A DNA stretch of 64,000 nt from Zoroaster sp. YZ-2022 (GCA_029582265.1 CM055823.1:26462569-26526568), one strand, 5' to 3'; positions 1-10,506 are shown, counted from the first letter of the stretch. Notes: generated from the letters alone by a model not told the origin. Numbers and translations are program-made.

Positions 1-682
1 ATGGTTTCTCTCCAGTGTGGACTCTCTGATGCTGTCTAAGTTTGCTATTAGTTGAGAAGGATTTTCCACAAATGTCACAAACAAATGGTTTCTCTCCAGT
101 GTGGACTCTCTGATGCTGTCTAAGATTGCCATTATCCGAGAAGGATTTTCTACAAATGTCACAAACAAATGGTTTCTCTCCAGTGTGGACAGTTTGATGA
201 TGTTTAAGTGTGCTTCCACGAGAGAAGGATTTTCCACAAATGTCACAAACAAACGGTTTCTCTCCAGTGTGGACTCTCTGATGCTGTCTAAGTTTGCTAT
301 TATATGAGAAGGATTTTCCACAAATGTCACAAAAAAATGGTTTCTCTCCAGTGTGGAGTATTTGATGCCATCCAAGATTGCCATTATCTGAGGATTTTCC
401 ACAAATGTCACAAACAACTGGTTTCTCTCCAGTGTGGACTCTCTGATGCTGTCTAAGATGGTATTCTTGTGAGAGAGACTTGCCACAGATGTCACAAATG
501 AAAGATTTCTCATTGGTGTGGACTACCTGATGTCTTATAAGAGTGATATTTTGTGAGAAGGATTTTCCACAAATGTCACAAACAAATGGTTTCTCCCCAG
601 TGTGGACTCTCAGATGCCGTCTAAGGTGCTGTTCTTGTGAGAACGATTTGCCACAGATGTCACAAGCAAATGGCTTCTCCAT
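1..682 (-). CDS. C2H2 zinc-finger array, copy A (partial at left edge)
   Basis: Reading leftward from an ATG at 682 (MEKPFACDIC) the frame is open to base 1: I checked that the linker Pro codon of each finger stays in phase. Eight complete C2H2 fingers with TGEKP-type linkers are visible, so this is the N-terminal part of a poly-finger protein continuing beyond the window. The finger near 385-400 lacks three bases, which deletes the conserved core Phe (CGKSS instead of CGKSFS) without breaking the frame and probably weakens that finger. C2H2 arrays of this kind usually bind DNA in the nucleus. No KRAB, BTB, SET or other effector domain is visible. It is the first of four tandem copies. A true start in an upstream exon cannot be excluded. 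Confidence 0.8.
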   Translation of the reverse strand, partial: MEKPFACDICGKSFSQEQHLRRHLRVHTGEKPFVCDICGKSFSQNITLIRHQVVHTNEKSFICDICGKSLSQEYHLRQHQRVHTGEKPVVCDICGKSSDNGNLGWHQILHTGEKPFFCDICGKSFSYNSKLRQHQRVHTGEKPFVCDICGKSFSRGSTLKHHQTVHTGEKPFVCDICRKSFSDNGNLRQHQRVHTGEKPFVCDICGKSFSTNSKLRQHQRVHTGEKP

Positions 683-955
683 GGCATGGATTCTCTTCTG
701 ATGTTGTCTAAGATTGCTATTTTGTGAGAACAATTTTCCACAAATGTCACAAAATGGTTTCTCTACAGGGTGGACTCTAAGATGCTGTCTAAGGTAGTGG
801 TTCTTGTGAGAACGATTTGCCACACGCCACAAACAAATGGTTTCTCCCCAGTACAGACTCTCAGATGCTGTTTAACTTTAAGATTGTATTCTCATGAGAA
901 TGATTTGTTACAAATGTCACAAAGAAACCGTTTCTCTCCAGAAATGCCATCCAGT
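683..955 (-). pseudogene. decayed zinc fingers upstream of array A
   Basis: Upstream (to the right) of the array start are two or three more finger-like units, with CDICGK, RQHQ and GEK pieces. They are out of frame with each other and contain a stop just after CHKSFS. The same decayed units precede arrays B, C and D, so the decay, or a non-coding state, predates at least some duplications. Confidence 0.55.
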
Positions 956-1539
956 TAGTTGCGATTATTGTAACCTCCATGTTGTATAACTCAACATCTT
1001 TCCTTCCTCCTCCGCCCCTCCGGATCCATGGGCTACAACTTAATGATATTATCAGTAGCCTCTGAATTAAAAAAAGACACTTCTCGGTTCTCATTGGGAA
1101 AATTAAAACGTCCCAAAGAATGACTATTTGTGGATTGCCCAACTATAAAATGAATGCAACCCCGGTGGTAGCGCACAGAAGAAATTTATGTTACTGAATT
1201 TGGAACACTGCCGAATTCGGAGTTTTCTATTACGAATATGTACGTACATCTGTACATGTAGCTAGCTAGCAGTGACCGCCTATGTGTGCAGCATGCATGA
1301 ATAAACGTAACAACGCCTGGGTCTGATCATGCAGGTCGACCACCGGCATCCCGTCTACCATTTCGATACAAAAAATTAAGCAGACAGTTTGGAAAGGATA
1401 ATCACAAAGTATCCATTCTGTGGACAGTGCATCGAGAGCTTGCGCGCCTACCCAGCGCCTGATCGATCGATCCCCTCTTGATGATGATACAGCGCCACCA
1501 TGAGGCCGTCATGCGCGATGCATTTTCTTCACTATAAAC

Positions 1540-1882
1540 GGCACGTACCGGTATTGTATCCACCAAACTGATGCTCAAGGCGCATGACATTATTACCCCT
1601 GCTCATCAGGCTCATTAATCATTCATGAAACCATCTCAGCTCCCTGGGGAGTATACAGCTCAATTGCTGCCATTTCAGCACATATGGGCTAGTCAAAACA
1701 ACAACCAACTCTGCCCACACAGGAACCCATTTACCCCTGGTTGGAGAGAAGCAATTATGGTAAAGTGTCTTGCTCAAGGACACAAGTACCCTGATCGCAG
1801 TTGGGATTCGAACCCACATTCTGACGACTCGGCCATCAGACACAAATCCGATGCACTAAACCGCTCGACCATGGCACTCTGT
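1540..1882 (-). mobile_element. tRNA-derived SINE, copy 1
   Basis: In minus orientation it starts with a class II tRNA-like head: an A-box-like GGTCGAGCGG and a perfect B box GGTTCGAATCC. A body follows (GAGCAAGACACTTTACC, then CCCAGGGAGCTGAG in other copies) and a 3' tail containing GCGCCTTGAGCA and TGGTGGAT. Six copies occur in this window. The left end is degraded and carries no clear target duplication. Confidence 0.8.
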
Positions 1883-2291
1883 CCGTCTGGCGAGCAGCCT
1901 TTTTCTAATTCTTGGTCAAAGTTTTCAGTCCACTCGAAAATTAGAACTGAAATCACTCACCAAAAATTATGTCTCTTTATTAAACACTGATTCAGATGAT
2001 TGTTATAATGTTGCATCCAATTTCCTTCAAAATATAAGCTTTCTCTAAGTTGCCTGAAGGAGAGATATGGGTTAGGGTGACAGACAGATAGGATTTCAAA
2101 GAAGGGTACTTAAGATATGTTAAGGGTTGAATTTATATTGTAAAAAGGAAACCCCTAAAACAGCACATTCTTTAGATTGCCTATCTTCAAAATCCGTTAG
2201 GGTTTTGATGGGATGAAGGGGAGCGTTTTTGTTACGACTGGGGTGGGGGGGGGGGAGGGTAAAGCACTATGTGACGAAGGGGGTTTATCTC

Positions 2292-2564
2292 TATAGATTG
2301 GTGAAATTCTTGCGTCGGGAGATAAGCAATTGATTTAATTTTGCCCTACACCGAAGTGTGTATAGCACTGTATGCTCAGTACTTTCCGAGTGTCTGTGAA
2401 AAAAATACACAGGAGACTCGGGTGGGATTCAAACCCACGACCTCCTGCTTACTAGTGCAGACGTCTTAACCTCTCAACCAACGAGCTTGCCCGATGACGA
2501 TTGGCCGGCTAGAATCCTATATAGCAATGGGTTCCACGATATATATAGATTCATGAAATTCTTG
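2292..2564 (-). mobile_element. second-type tRNA-derived SINE with 10 bp target duplication
   Basis: Absent from copies 3 and 4, which read straight through as GGGGGTTTATCTCCTC. The insertion is bounded by the direct repeat GGTTTATCTC (2282-2291 and 2565-2574). In minus orientation it has a tRNA-like head with A box GTTGGTTGAGAGG and B box GGGTTTGAATCCC, followed by a short unrelated tail. Both ends carry a related 20 bp stretch (CAAGAATTTCAYSAATCTAT) as direct repeats, which suggests a partial dimer or a terminal duplication. Confidence 0.75.
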
Positions 2565-2734
2565 GGTTTATCTCCTCAGACAAACCTATTTCTATATTAA
2601 CACCATTATCAGTTTTATTCTAAGTATGTTTTAAAAATATTTCACAATTTTATTTCTTGTAATTCGTAATCCTTCACCAATTACAAAATTAAATTAACAT
2701 AATAAATGAAATTGAAAATATATAAACAATACAA

Positions 2735-2995
2735 AAACTTAACCCTATCTACCCCATATCATAAAAAAAAATCCTCCAAGGGGCACTTTTTGGGAAACAT
2801 TCAGCACTGATGGAAACTGGTACTTTCACCTCTTCCAATGGGGCAAAATTACGACCTGACAAGAAGTACAGGCCATAAGTGCTGAATATGAAAGATCAAC
2901 AAAAATGTATGGTGCATTTTGAAGATAAAGGCATGTTTCCAAAAGTGCACTGATGGATTTTGGAGCATTTGGGAAGATTCCTAAGCAACAGTCTG
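2735..2995. mobile_element. TTAACCCTA-type MITE fragment in zinc-finger unit
   Basis: Begins TTAACCCTATC and runs through AATCCTCCAAGGGGC to a GGATTTTGGAG block. It is similar, in inverted orientation, to 46,448-46,771 in a TTC17 intron, and it also occurs in units 3 (about 7,575) and 4 (about 14,253). The insertion therefore predates the unit duplications. Confidence 0.6.
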
Positions 2996-2999
2996 ATGA

Positions 3000-3740
3000 A
3001 AAAGAAAAATTGCTAGAAATTACCATAAAAATTTTGAAAACAAAACTTAAGGGAAGGTTCACCATTGCTGGTATTTGGTAATGTACATTCATTTCAAATT
3101 AGTTTAAAAACAACGCATCATAAAATTAACCTGTGAAAATTTCATCACAATTTGTGCTCACATTTATGAGAAAACAGCAACACAGAACTGTTCGTGTTAC
3201 ATGTTTGTTAAAAATTGTTTTACAAAAAGTTGCTGGTTTTTTGTAAATTCAACAACAATATTTGTTATCTCGGAGATGAAAGCATTTTAGATAAACAAAA
3301 ACATTCTCAGCATAACTGCTACGTGTATCAACATGTGATTTTTGATAATTTTGTAATTACTAATGTTACATGTTCCATTTAAATTTATATATATGTGAAG
3401 AAATTTCTGCAAATTTTACAAATTTCTGACCCTGTTATTTCCAATGGCATGTGTTGTAGACTGACGTTGTCTAGACTTGAGATCAAGTCGTAGATTGGCT
3501 GTATTTGTCCATGTGGATGCGCGCCGTTCCATAGCGTGCGGACTGTACATTACATGTCAACTACCTCAAACCCATTGTATTACATACTTCACATTGGCAG
3601 CAGTGTATCACCACGAGTACGAGTGTCAGCCGAACTCACGCGATCAATGCTGCATGTTGGGGGTGCTATAACAGACTGCGCAGTACACAGACCGATACAG
3701 CTAATATACAGATTTGATTTCAAGTCTAACACTGTCTCAA
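3000..3740. other. conserved inter-array spacer, no gene seen
   Basis: Highly similar to 8,260-8,990 and 14,510-15,265. It contains a dispersed-repeat piece (CCTGTGAAAATTTCATCAC) that recurs inverted near 44,480 and less exactly at 57,925. Short open frames here are not supported by anything protein-like. Confidence 0.5.
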
Positions 3741-4043
3741 GTTATGATCTTGTGTGAACCATTTGCCATAAATGTCACAAATTGGTTTCTCGTCAGTTAA
3801 GGTGTGGACTGCAGGATGCAGTCTTGGAGCATTCTTTTTAGAAAAATATTTACCACAAAATAATATCACAAATAGTTATCTCTTGTGTACTTTCTGATAC
3901 TGTGTAATTAGAGTGCTTGCATATATATATAAGAATGATTTGTCACAAATGTCTCAAACGAATGATTTCTCTCCAGTGTGGACAGTTTGATGATGTTTAC
4001 ATGTAAGTGTGCTTCCACGAGAGAATGATTTTCCACAAATGTC
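3740..4043 (-). pseudogene. decayed fingers downstream of array B
   Basis: After the array B stop, two to three further finger-like units continue (CGKSFSRG, HTGEKS), with a second in-frame TGA at the equivalent Cys codon and loss of the finger spacing. They represent a former C-terminal extension of the protein. Equivalent remnants follow arrays C and D. Confidence 0.6.
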
Positions 4044-5408
4044 TCAAACGAATGGTTTCTCTCCTGTGTGGACAGTTTGATGATGTTTAAGTTTGCTATT
4101 AGTTGAGAAGGATTTACTACAAATGTCACAAACAAATGGTTTCTCTCCAGTGTGGACTCTCAAATGCCGTTTAATATCTTGTTTTAGTGAGAACGATTTT
4201 CCACAGATATCACAAAAGAAAGGTTTCTCATTGGTGTGGACTCTCTGATGCTGTCTAAGATTGCTTGCCTGAGAGAAGGATTTTCCACAAATGTCACAAA
4301 CAAATGGTTTCTCTCCAGTGTGGACAGTTTGATGGTGTTTAAGTGTGCTTCCATGCGAGAAGGATTTACTACAAATGTCACAAACAAATGGTTTCTCTCC
4401 AGTGTGGACTCTCAAATGCCGTTTAATATCTTGTTTTAGTGAGAACGATTTTCCACAGATATCACAAAAGAAAGGTTTCTCATTAGTGTGGACTCTCTGA
4501 TGCTGTCTAAGATTGCTTGCCTGAGAGAAGGATTTTCCACAAATGTCACAAACAAATGGTTTCTCTCCAGTGTGGACAGTTTGATGGCGTTTAAGTGTGC
4601 TTCCATGAGAGAAGGATTTACTACAAATGTCACAAACAAATGGTTTCTCTCCAGTGTGGAATCTCAAATGCCGTTTAAGCTCATGTTTTAGTGAGAACGA
4701 TTTTCCACAGATATCACAAAAGAAAGGTTTCTCATTGGTGTGGACTCTCTGATGCTGTCTAAGATTGTGTTTTTGTGAGAACGATTTGCCACAGATATCA
4801 CAAGCAAATGGTTTCTCTCCAGTGTGGACTCTCTGATGCTGTCTAAGATGGTGGTCTCGTGAGAACGATTTTCCACAGATATCACAAAAGAAAGGTTTCT
4901 CATTGGTGTGGACTCTCTGATGTTGTCTAAGATTGCTATTATCTGAGAAGGATTTTCTACAAATGTCACAAACAAATGGTTTCTCTCCAGTGTGGACTAT
5001 CTGATGTTTTATAAGATTGCTATTATTTGAGAAGGATTTTCCACAAATGTCGCAAACAAATGGTTTCACACCAGTGTGGACTCTCTGATGCTGTCTAAGA
5101 TTGTGTTTTTGTGAGAACGATTTGCCACAGATATCACAAGCAAATGGTTTCTCTCCAGTGTGGACTCTCTGATGCTGTCTAAGAATGCTATTACGTGAGA
5201 AGGATTTTCCACAGATGTCACAAATGAAAGGTTTCTCATTGGTGTGGACTATCTGATGTCTTATAAGAGTGATATTTTGTGAGAAGGATTTTCCACAAAT
5301 GTCACAAACAAATGGTTTCTCTCCAGTGTGGACTCTCAGATGCCGTCTAAGGTGCTGTTCTTGTGAGAACGATTTGCCACAGATGTCACAAGCAAATGGC
5401 TTCTCCAT
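4044..5408 (-). CDS. C2H2 zinc-finger protein, array B (16 fingers)
   Basis: ATG at 5408 (MEKPFACDIC) gives 454 residues, made almost wholly of 16 C2H2 fingers of 28 residues joined by HTGEKP or HTNEKP linkers. The frame extends upstream 17 codons from a non-ATG codon, so I prefer the ATG. Helix variable positions include QNIT, RNSI, QKHN, NNSN, DNSN, RDHH, LKQD, HGST and QASN. The last eight fingers run LKHE-HGST-QASN, LKQD-HGST-QASN, LKQD-TNSK, a three-finger (252 bp) repeat. The stop at 4044-4046 is TGA in place of the first Cys codon of the next finger. A sequence-specific DNA-binding protein is likely. No effector domain, signal or intron evidence is visible. It could be a pseudogene kept open by recent homogenisation. 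Confidence 0.75.
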   Translation of the reverse strand: MEKPFACDICGKSFSQEQHLRRHLRVHTGEKPFVCDICGKSFSQNITLIRHQIVHTNEKPFICDICGKSFSRNSILRQHQRVHTGEKPFACDICGKSFSQKHNLRQHQRVHTGVKPFVCDICGKSFSNNSNLIKHQIVHTGEKPFVCDICRKSFSDNSNLRQHQRVHTNEKPFFCDICGKSFSRDHHLRQHQRVHTGEKPFACDICGKSFSQKHNLRQHQRVHTNEKPFFCDICGKSFSLKHELKRHLRFHTGEKPFVCDICSKSFSHGSTLKRHQTVHTGEKPFVCDICGKSFSQASNLRQHQRVHTNEKPFFCDICGKSFSLKQDIKRHLRVHTGEKPFVCDICSKSFSHGSTLKHHQTVHTGEKPFVCDICGKSFSQASNLRQHQRVHTNEKPFFCDICGKSFSLKQDIKRHLRVHTGEKPFVCDICSKSFSTNSKLKHHQTVHTGEKPFV

Positions 5409-5690
5409 GGCGTGGATTCTCTTCTGATGTTGTCTAAGATTGCTATTTTGTGTGAACAATTTTCCTCAATTGTCACAAAATGGTTTCTCTACAGGGTGGA
5501 CTCTGTCTAAGGTAGTGGTTCTTGTGAGAACGATTTGCCACACACCACAAACAAATGGTTTCTCCCCAGTCCCCAGTACAGACTCTCAGAAGTCAGATGC
5601 TGTTTAAGATTGTATTCTCATGAGAATGATTTGTGACAAATGTCACAAAGAAACCGTTTCTCTCCAGAAATGCCATCCAGTTAGTTGCGA
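5409..5690 (-). pseudogene. decayed fingers upstream of array B
   Basis: Equivalent to 683-955. Finger pieces such as CGKLFSQ-like, RQHL and CDICHKSFS occur with frameshifts and a TGA after the last. The 5' flank common to all units begins to the right of this. Confidence 0.55.
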
Positions 5691-6239
5691 TTATTGTAAC
5701 CTCCATGTTGTATAACTCAACATCTTTCCTTCCTCCTCCGCCCCTCCGGATCCATGGGCTACAACTTAATGATATCACTCACTGACTCAGTCTCAGTAGC
5801 CTCTGATTCTGAATTAAGAAAATACACTTCTCGGTTCTCATTGGGAAAATTAAAACGTCCCAAAGAATGACTATTTGTGGATTGCCCAACTATAAAATGA
5901 ATGCAACCCCGGCGAATTTGGTAGCGCACAGAAGAAATTTATGTTACTGAATTTGGAACACTGCCGAATTCGGATTTTTCTGTTACGAATATGCAGTTCA
6001 GGTACGTGTAGCTAGCTAGCTAGCTTGCTGTAGCTGTAGCTGTGGCCGCTTGTTGTGTGTGGGTCTGTTCAGGTCGACCACCCCGTCGACCGTTTTGATA
6101 CAAAAAATTAAGCAAACACTTAACAGTTTGGAAAGGGCAATCACAAAGTGTCGGGTTATATATCTCCCATTCTGTGGACTGTGCATCGCGTCGAGGATCA
6201 GACTAGTCTAGTATATACATGTAGCGCACACACGTACGT

Positions 6240-6517
6240 ACACACAACGCGAAGCTACAATGTAGCTAGCTACATGTAGCTAGCTACATGTAGCTAGCTA
6301 CATGTAGCTAGCTACATGTAGCTAGCTACACGTAGCTAGCCACATGTAGTTAACTACAGTTAGTTACATGTAGCTAGCTACATGTAGTCTACATGTAGCT
6401 AGCTACATGTAGTTAGTTACATGTAGCTAGCTACATGTAGCTAGCTACATGTAGCTAGCTACATGTAGCTAGCTACATGTAGCTAGCTACATGTAGCTAG
6501 CTACATGTAGCTAGCTT
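6240..6517. repeat. palindromic TACATGTAGCTAGC tandem array
   Basis: About 20 copies of a 14 bp self-complementary unit built from TACATGTA and GCTAGC, with a few variant units near 6,340-6,400. The corresponding place in copies 1, 3 and 4 has only one or two units, so the array expanded in copy 2 alone. Confidence 0.9.
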
Positions 6518-6597
6518 CGAGCTGAGTTGATGATTATATACAGCGCCACCATGAGCCATCATGCGCAATGCATTTTTTCACAAGAATGCTGACTAAT

Positions 6598-6937
6598 ATA
6601 CCGCACGTATCCACCAAACTAGTGCTCATGGCGCATGGCATTATTACCCCTGCTCATCAGGCTCATAAATCATTCCTGAAACCATCTCAGCTCCCTGGGG
6701 ATTATACAGCTCAATTGCTGCCATTTCAGCGCATAATTTGTTTATGGGCTAGTCAAACACAACAACCAACTCTGCCCACACAGGTACCCATTTACCCCTG
6801 GGTGGAGAGAAGCAATTATGGTAAAGTGTCTTGCTCAAGGACACAAGTACCCCGGTTGTGGTTGGGATTCGAACCCACATTCTGACGACTCAGGCATCAG
6901 ACACAAATCTGATGCACTAAACCGCTCGAGCATGGCA
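6598..6937 (-). mobile_element. tRNA-derived SINE, copy 2
   Basis: Same family and same place in the unit as 1540-1882. It has B box GGTTCGAATCC on the minus strand and tail TGGTGGATACGTGC. It was duplicated together with the zinc-finger unit rather than inserted independently. Confidence 0.8.
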
Positions 6938-7590
6938 CTCCGTCCGTCCGTATCCAGCGAGCAGCCGTTTTCTAATTCTTGATCAAAGTTTTCAGTCCAC
7001 TCAAAAATTAGAACTGAAATCCCTCAACAAAAATTATGTCTCTTTAAACAATTAAAAAGAGAAATAAAGATAGAAAAATCAGCAGGCACTGATCCAGATG
7101 ATTGCTATAATGTTGCGTCCAATTTCCTCCAAAATTTGCCTGAAGAGAGATGGGTTATAGACTGATGGGATTTTTAACTGAAGCACGATAAGGGTACTTA
7201 AGATGCAAGGGGCTGAATTTATATTGTAAAAAGGAAACCTCAAAACAGCACATTCTTTAGATTGCCTATCTTCAAAATCCGTCAGGGTTTTGACATGGGA
7301 TGAAGAAGAGAACTGTGTTTTTGCGTTTTTTTTGTTCAAGTCCACAATTTTATTTATTTTTTTACAACTGGGGGAGGGGGGTAAAGCACTATGTGACGAA
7401 GGGGGTTTATCTCCTCAGACAAACCTATTTCTATATTAACACCATTATCAGCTTTACTCTAAGTATGTTTTAAAAATATTTCACAATTTTATTTCTTGTA
7501 ATTTGTAATCCTTCACCAATTACAAAATTAAATTAACATAATAAATGAAATTTAAAATATATAAACAATACAAAAAATTAACCCTAACTA

Positions 7591-8009
7591 CTAAACTTGG
7601 GCGATATCGATTTTTTTCATCCACGATATATCGGCAAACATATATCGCGATTTTCGATAGTATCGCGATTATTTTTTTCAATCACACGTGATTGCTTTAG
7701 AGCCGACAACCACAAGTATGTACCCCTCTACAAGCGTCACAATAAATCACAAATTCGTTTGCAAAGCGTGTATGTACTTCTGAAGTAGTTCGACTTTGTT
7801 TCTCACTTCCAAAAGCTGAAAAGACTGTTCTAATTTTGTTTCCATGGAATTTCTGACTTGACTCACAATGGCGATTTTGTTTTAAATCGCGATATATTTT
7901 TTAATCGCGATTTGCCGATATCTCGATAACTTAAAGGTTTTCGATATCGTAATTGAATAAAAAAAAGGTATCACGATATTCGATATTATCGTGTTATCGC
8001 CCAAGCTTA
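7591..8009. mobile_element. hAT-like MITE inserted in unit 3
   Basis: Terminal inverted repeats read TAAACTTGGGCGAT and TAAGCTTGGGCGAT. The interior is full of ATCGCGAT/ATATCG palindromes and has no coding capacity. It is flanked by CTAACTA on both sides (7584-7590 and 8010-8016). Units 2 and 4 show the empty site (ACCCTAACT-CCCC). The 7-8 bp duplication suggests hAT, but the superfamily is inferred. Confidence 0.85.
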
Positions 8010-8989
8010 CTAACTACCCCATATCATAAAAACAAATCCTCCAAGGGCCACTTTTTGGGAAACATTCAGCACTGATGAAAACTGGTACTTTCACCTCTTC
8101 CAATGGGGCAAAATTACGACCTGGCAAGAAGTACAGGCCATAAGTGCTGAATATGAAAGATCAACAAAAATGTATGGTGCATTTTGAAGATAAAGGCATG
8201 TTTCCAAAAGTGCACTGGTGGATTTTGGAGGATTTGGGAAGATTCCTAAGCAACAGTCTGATGAAAAAGAAAAATTGATAGAAATTACCATAAAAATTTT
8301 GAAAACAAAACTTAAGGGAAGGTTCACCATTGCTGGTATTTGGTAATGTACATTCATTTCAAATGTCTAGTTTAAAAACAACGCATCATAAAATTAACGT
8401 GTGAAAATTTCATCACAATTTGTGCTCACATTTATGAGAAAACAGCAACACAGAACTGTTCGTGTTACATGTTTGTTAAAAATTGTTTTACAAAAAGTTG
8501 CTGGTTTTTTGTAAATTCAACAACAATATTTGTTATCTCGGAGATGAAAGCATTTTAGATAAACAAAAACATTCTCAGCATAACTGCTACGTGTATCAAC
8601 ATGTAATTTTTGATAATTTTGTAATTACTAATGTGAAGAAATTTCTGCAAATTTTACAAATTTCTGACCCTGTTATTTCCAATGGCATGTGTTGTAGACT
8701 GACGTTGTCTAGACTTGAGATCAAGTCGTAGATTGGCTGTATTTGTCCATGTGGATGCGCGCCGTTCCATAGTGTGCGGACTGTGCATTACATGTCAACT
8801 ACCTCAAACCCATTGTATTACATACTTCACATTGGCAGCACTGTATCACCACGAGTACGAGTGTCAGCCGAACTCACGCAATCAATGCTGCATGTTGGGG
8901 GCGCTATAAACAGCGCCATGACAGACTGCGCAGTACACAGACGGATACAGCTAATATACAGACTTGATTTCAAGTCTAACACTGTCTCA

Positions 8990-9225
8990 AGTTACATGTA
9001 TGATCTTGCGTGAACAATTTGCCATAAATGTCACAAATTGGTTTCTCGTCAGTTAAGGTGTGGACTGCATGATGTACAATGTAGTCTTAGAGCATTTCTT
9101 TTTGGAAAAATATTTACCACAATATAATATCACAAACAAATCGTTATCTCTTGTGTACTTTCTGATGCTGTGTAATTAGAGTGCTTGCATACATGTATAT
9201 ATAAGAATGATTTGTCACAAATGTC
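8990..9225 (-). pseudogene. decayed fingers downstream of array C
   Basis: Finger remnants equivalent to those after array B, broken by indels and stops. Confidence 0.55.
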
Positions 9226-10506
9226 TCAAACAAATGGTTTCTCTCCAGTGTGGACTCTCTGATGCTGTCTAAGTTTGGTATTATATGAGAAGGATTTTCT
9301 ACAAATGTCACAAACAAATGGTTTCTCTCCAGTGTGGACAGTTTGATGACGTTTAAGTGTGCTTCCACGAGAGAAGGATTTACTACAAATGTCACAAACA
9401 AATGGTTTCTCTCCAGTGTGGACTCTCAAATGCCGTTTAATATCTTGTTTTAGTGAGAACGATTTTTCACAGATATCACAAAAGAAAGGTTTCTCATTGG
9501 TGTGGACTCTCTGATGCTGTCTAAGATTGCTATTATCTGAGAAGGATTTTCCACAAATGTCACAAACAAATGGTTTCTCTACAGTGTGGACTCTCTGATG
9601 CTGTCTAAGACTGCTATTATCCGAGAAGGATTTTCCACAAATGTCACAAACAAATGGTTTCTCTCCAGTGTGGACTCTCTGATGCTGTCTAAGATTGCTA
9701 TTATATGAAAAGGATTTTCCACAAATGTCACAAACAAATGGTTTCTCTCCAGTGTGTACTCTCTGATGCTGTCTAAGACTGCTATTATCTGATAAGGATT
9801 TTCCACAAATGTTACAAACAAATGGTTTCTCTCCAGTGTGGACTCTCTGATGCTGTCTAAGTTTGGTATTATGTGAAAAGGATTTTCCACAAATGTCACA
9901 AACAAATGGTTTCTCTCCAGTGTGGACTGTTTGATGCCGTCTAAGATTGCCATTATCTGAGAAGGATTTTCCACAAATGTCACAAACAAATGGTTTCTCT
10001 CCAGTGTGGACTCTCTGATGCTGTCTAAGATTGTGTTCTCGTGAGAGAGACTTGCCACAGATGTCACAAATGAAAGATTTCTCATTGGTGTGGACTCTCT
10101 GATGCTGTCTAAGTTTGCTATTATATGAGAAGGATTTTCCACAAATGTCACAAACAAATGGTTTCTCTACAGTGTGGACTATTTGATGCCGTCTAAGATT
10201 GCTATTATCTGAGAAGGATTTTCCACAAATGTCACAAACAAATGGTTTCTCTACAGTGTGGACTCTCTGATGCTGTCTAAGATTGCTACTATCTGAGAAG
10301 GATTTTCCACAAATGTCACAAACAAATGGTTTCTCTCCAGTGTGGACTCTCTGATGCTGTCTAAGATTGCTATTATATGAGAAGGATTTTCCACAAATGT
10401 CACAAACAAATGGTTTATCTCCAGTGTGGACTATTTGATGCCGTCTAAGACTGCCATTTTGTGAGAAGGCTTTTCCACAAATGTCACAAGCAAATGGCTT
10501 CTCCAT
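9226..10506 (-). CDS. C2H2 zinc-finger protein, array C (15 fingers)
   Basis: ATG at 10506 (MEKPFACDIC) gives 426 residues and 15 canonical fingers. Helix variable positions are mostly DNSN, YNSN, YNSK, DNSS and DNGN, with single REHN, LKQD and RGST fingers. The low variety suggests homogenisation. The stop (9226-9228) is the same Cys-to-TGA change that ends array B. Upstream of the ATG one extra T relative to array D puts the preceding finger out of frame, so the ATG is the best start. It is a likely nuclear DNA-binding protein and no effector domain is seen. A CpG-rich, promoter-like block lies 0.6-0.9 kb upstream (11,100-11,430). Confidence 0.75.
   Translation of the reverse strand: MEKPFACDICGKAFSQNGSLRRHQIVHTGDKPFVCDICGKSFSYNSNLRQHQRVHTGEKPFVCDICGKSFSDSSNLRQHQRVHTVEKPFVCDICGKSFSDNSNLRRHQIVHTVEKPFVCDICGKSFSYNSKLRQHQRVHTNEKSFICDICGKSLSREHNLRQHQRVHTGEKPFVCDICGKSFSDNGNLRRHQTVHTGEKPFVCDICGKSFSHNTKLRQHQRVHTGEKPFVCNICGKSLSDNSSLRQHQRVHTGEKPFVCDICGKSFSYNSNLRQHQRVHTGEKPFVCDICGKSFSDNSSLRQHQRVHTVEKPFVCDICGKSFSDNSNLRQHQRVHTNEKPFFCDICEKSFSLKQDIKRHLRVHTGEKPFVCDICSKSFSRGSTLKRHQTVHTGEKPFVCDICRKSFSYNTKLRQHQRVHTGEKPFV

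Larger units (their letters stand above)
1..1535. repeat. tandem zinc-finger unit, copy 1 (right part)
   Basis: The finger array plus about 600 bp of 5' flank (955-1330) is shared with copies 2-4. Shared landmarks are the TTGCGATTATTGTAACCTCC block, the GAATTCGGAGTTTTCT block near 1207 and a GTAGCTAGC stretch. The unit ends in a minus-strand SINE. Confidence 0.75.
1540..6530. repeat. tandem zinc-finger unit, copy 2
   Basis: Co-linear with copies 3 and 4. The order is SINE, poly-G tract (2240), TTAACCCTA-type MITE (2735), a block with a long run of identity (3477 on), decayed fingers, open finger array, and conserved 5' flank. The distance between equivalent points in copies 2 and 3 is about 5.24 kb. 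Copy 2 alone carries a second SINE at 2292 and an expanded TACATGTAGCTAGC array at 6240. Confidence 0.8.

Noticed and set aside
9579..10157. Long alternative frames within the zinc-finger arrays ([14 protein letters not shown] type) and plus-strand counterparts
   Set aside because: These are frame shadows of the CDIC/GEKPF frame created by the 84 bp periodicity.
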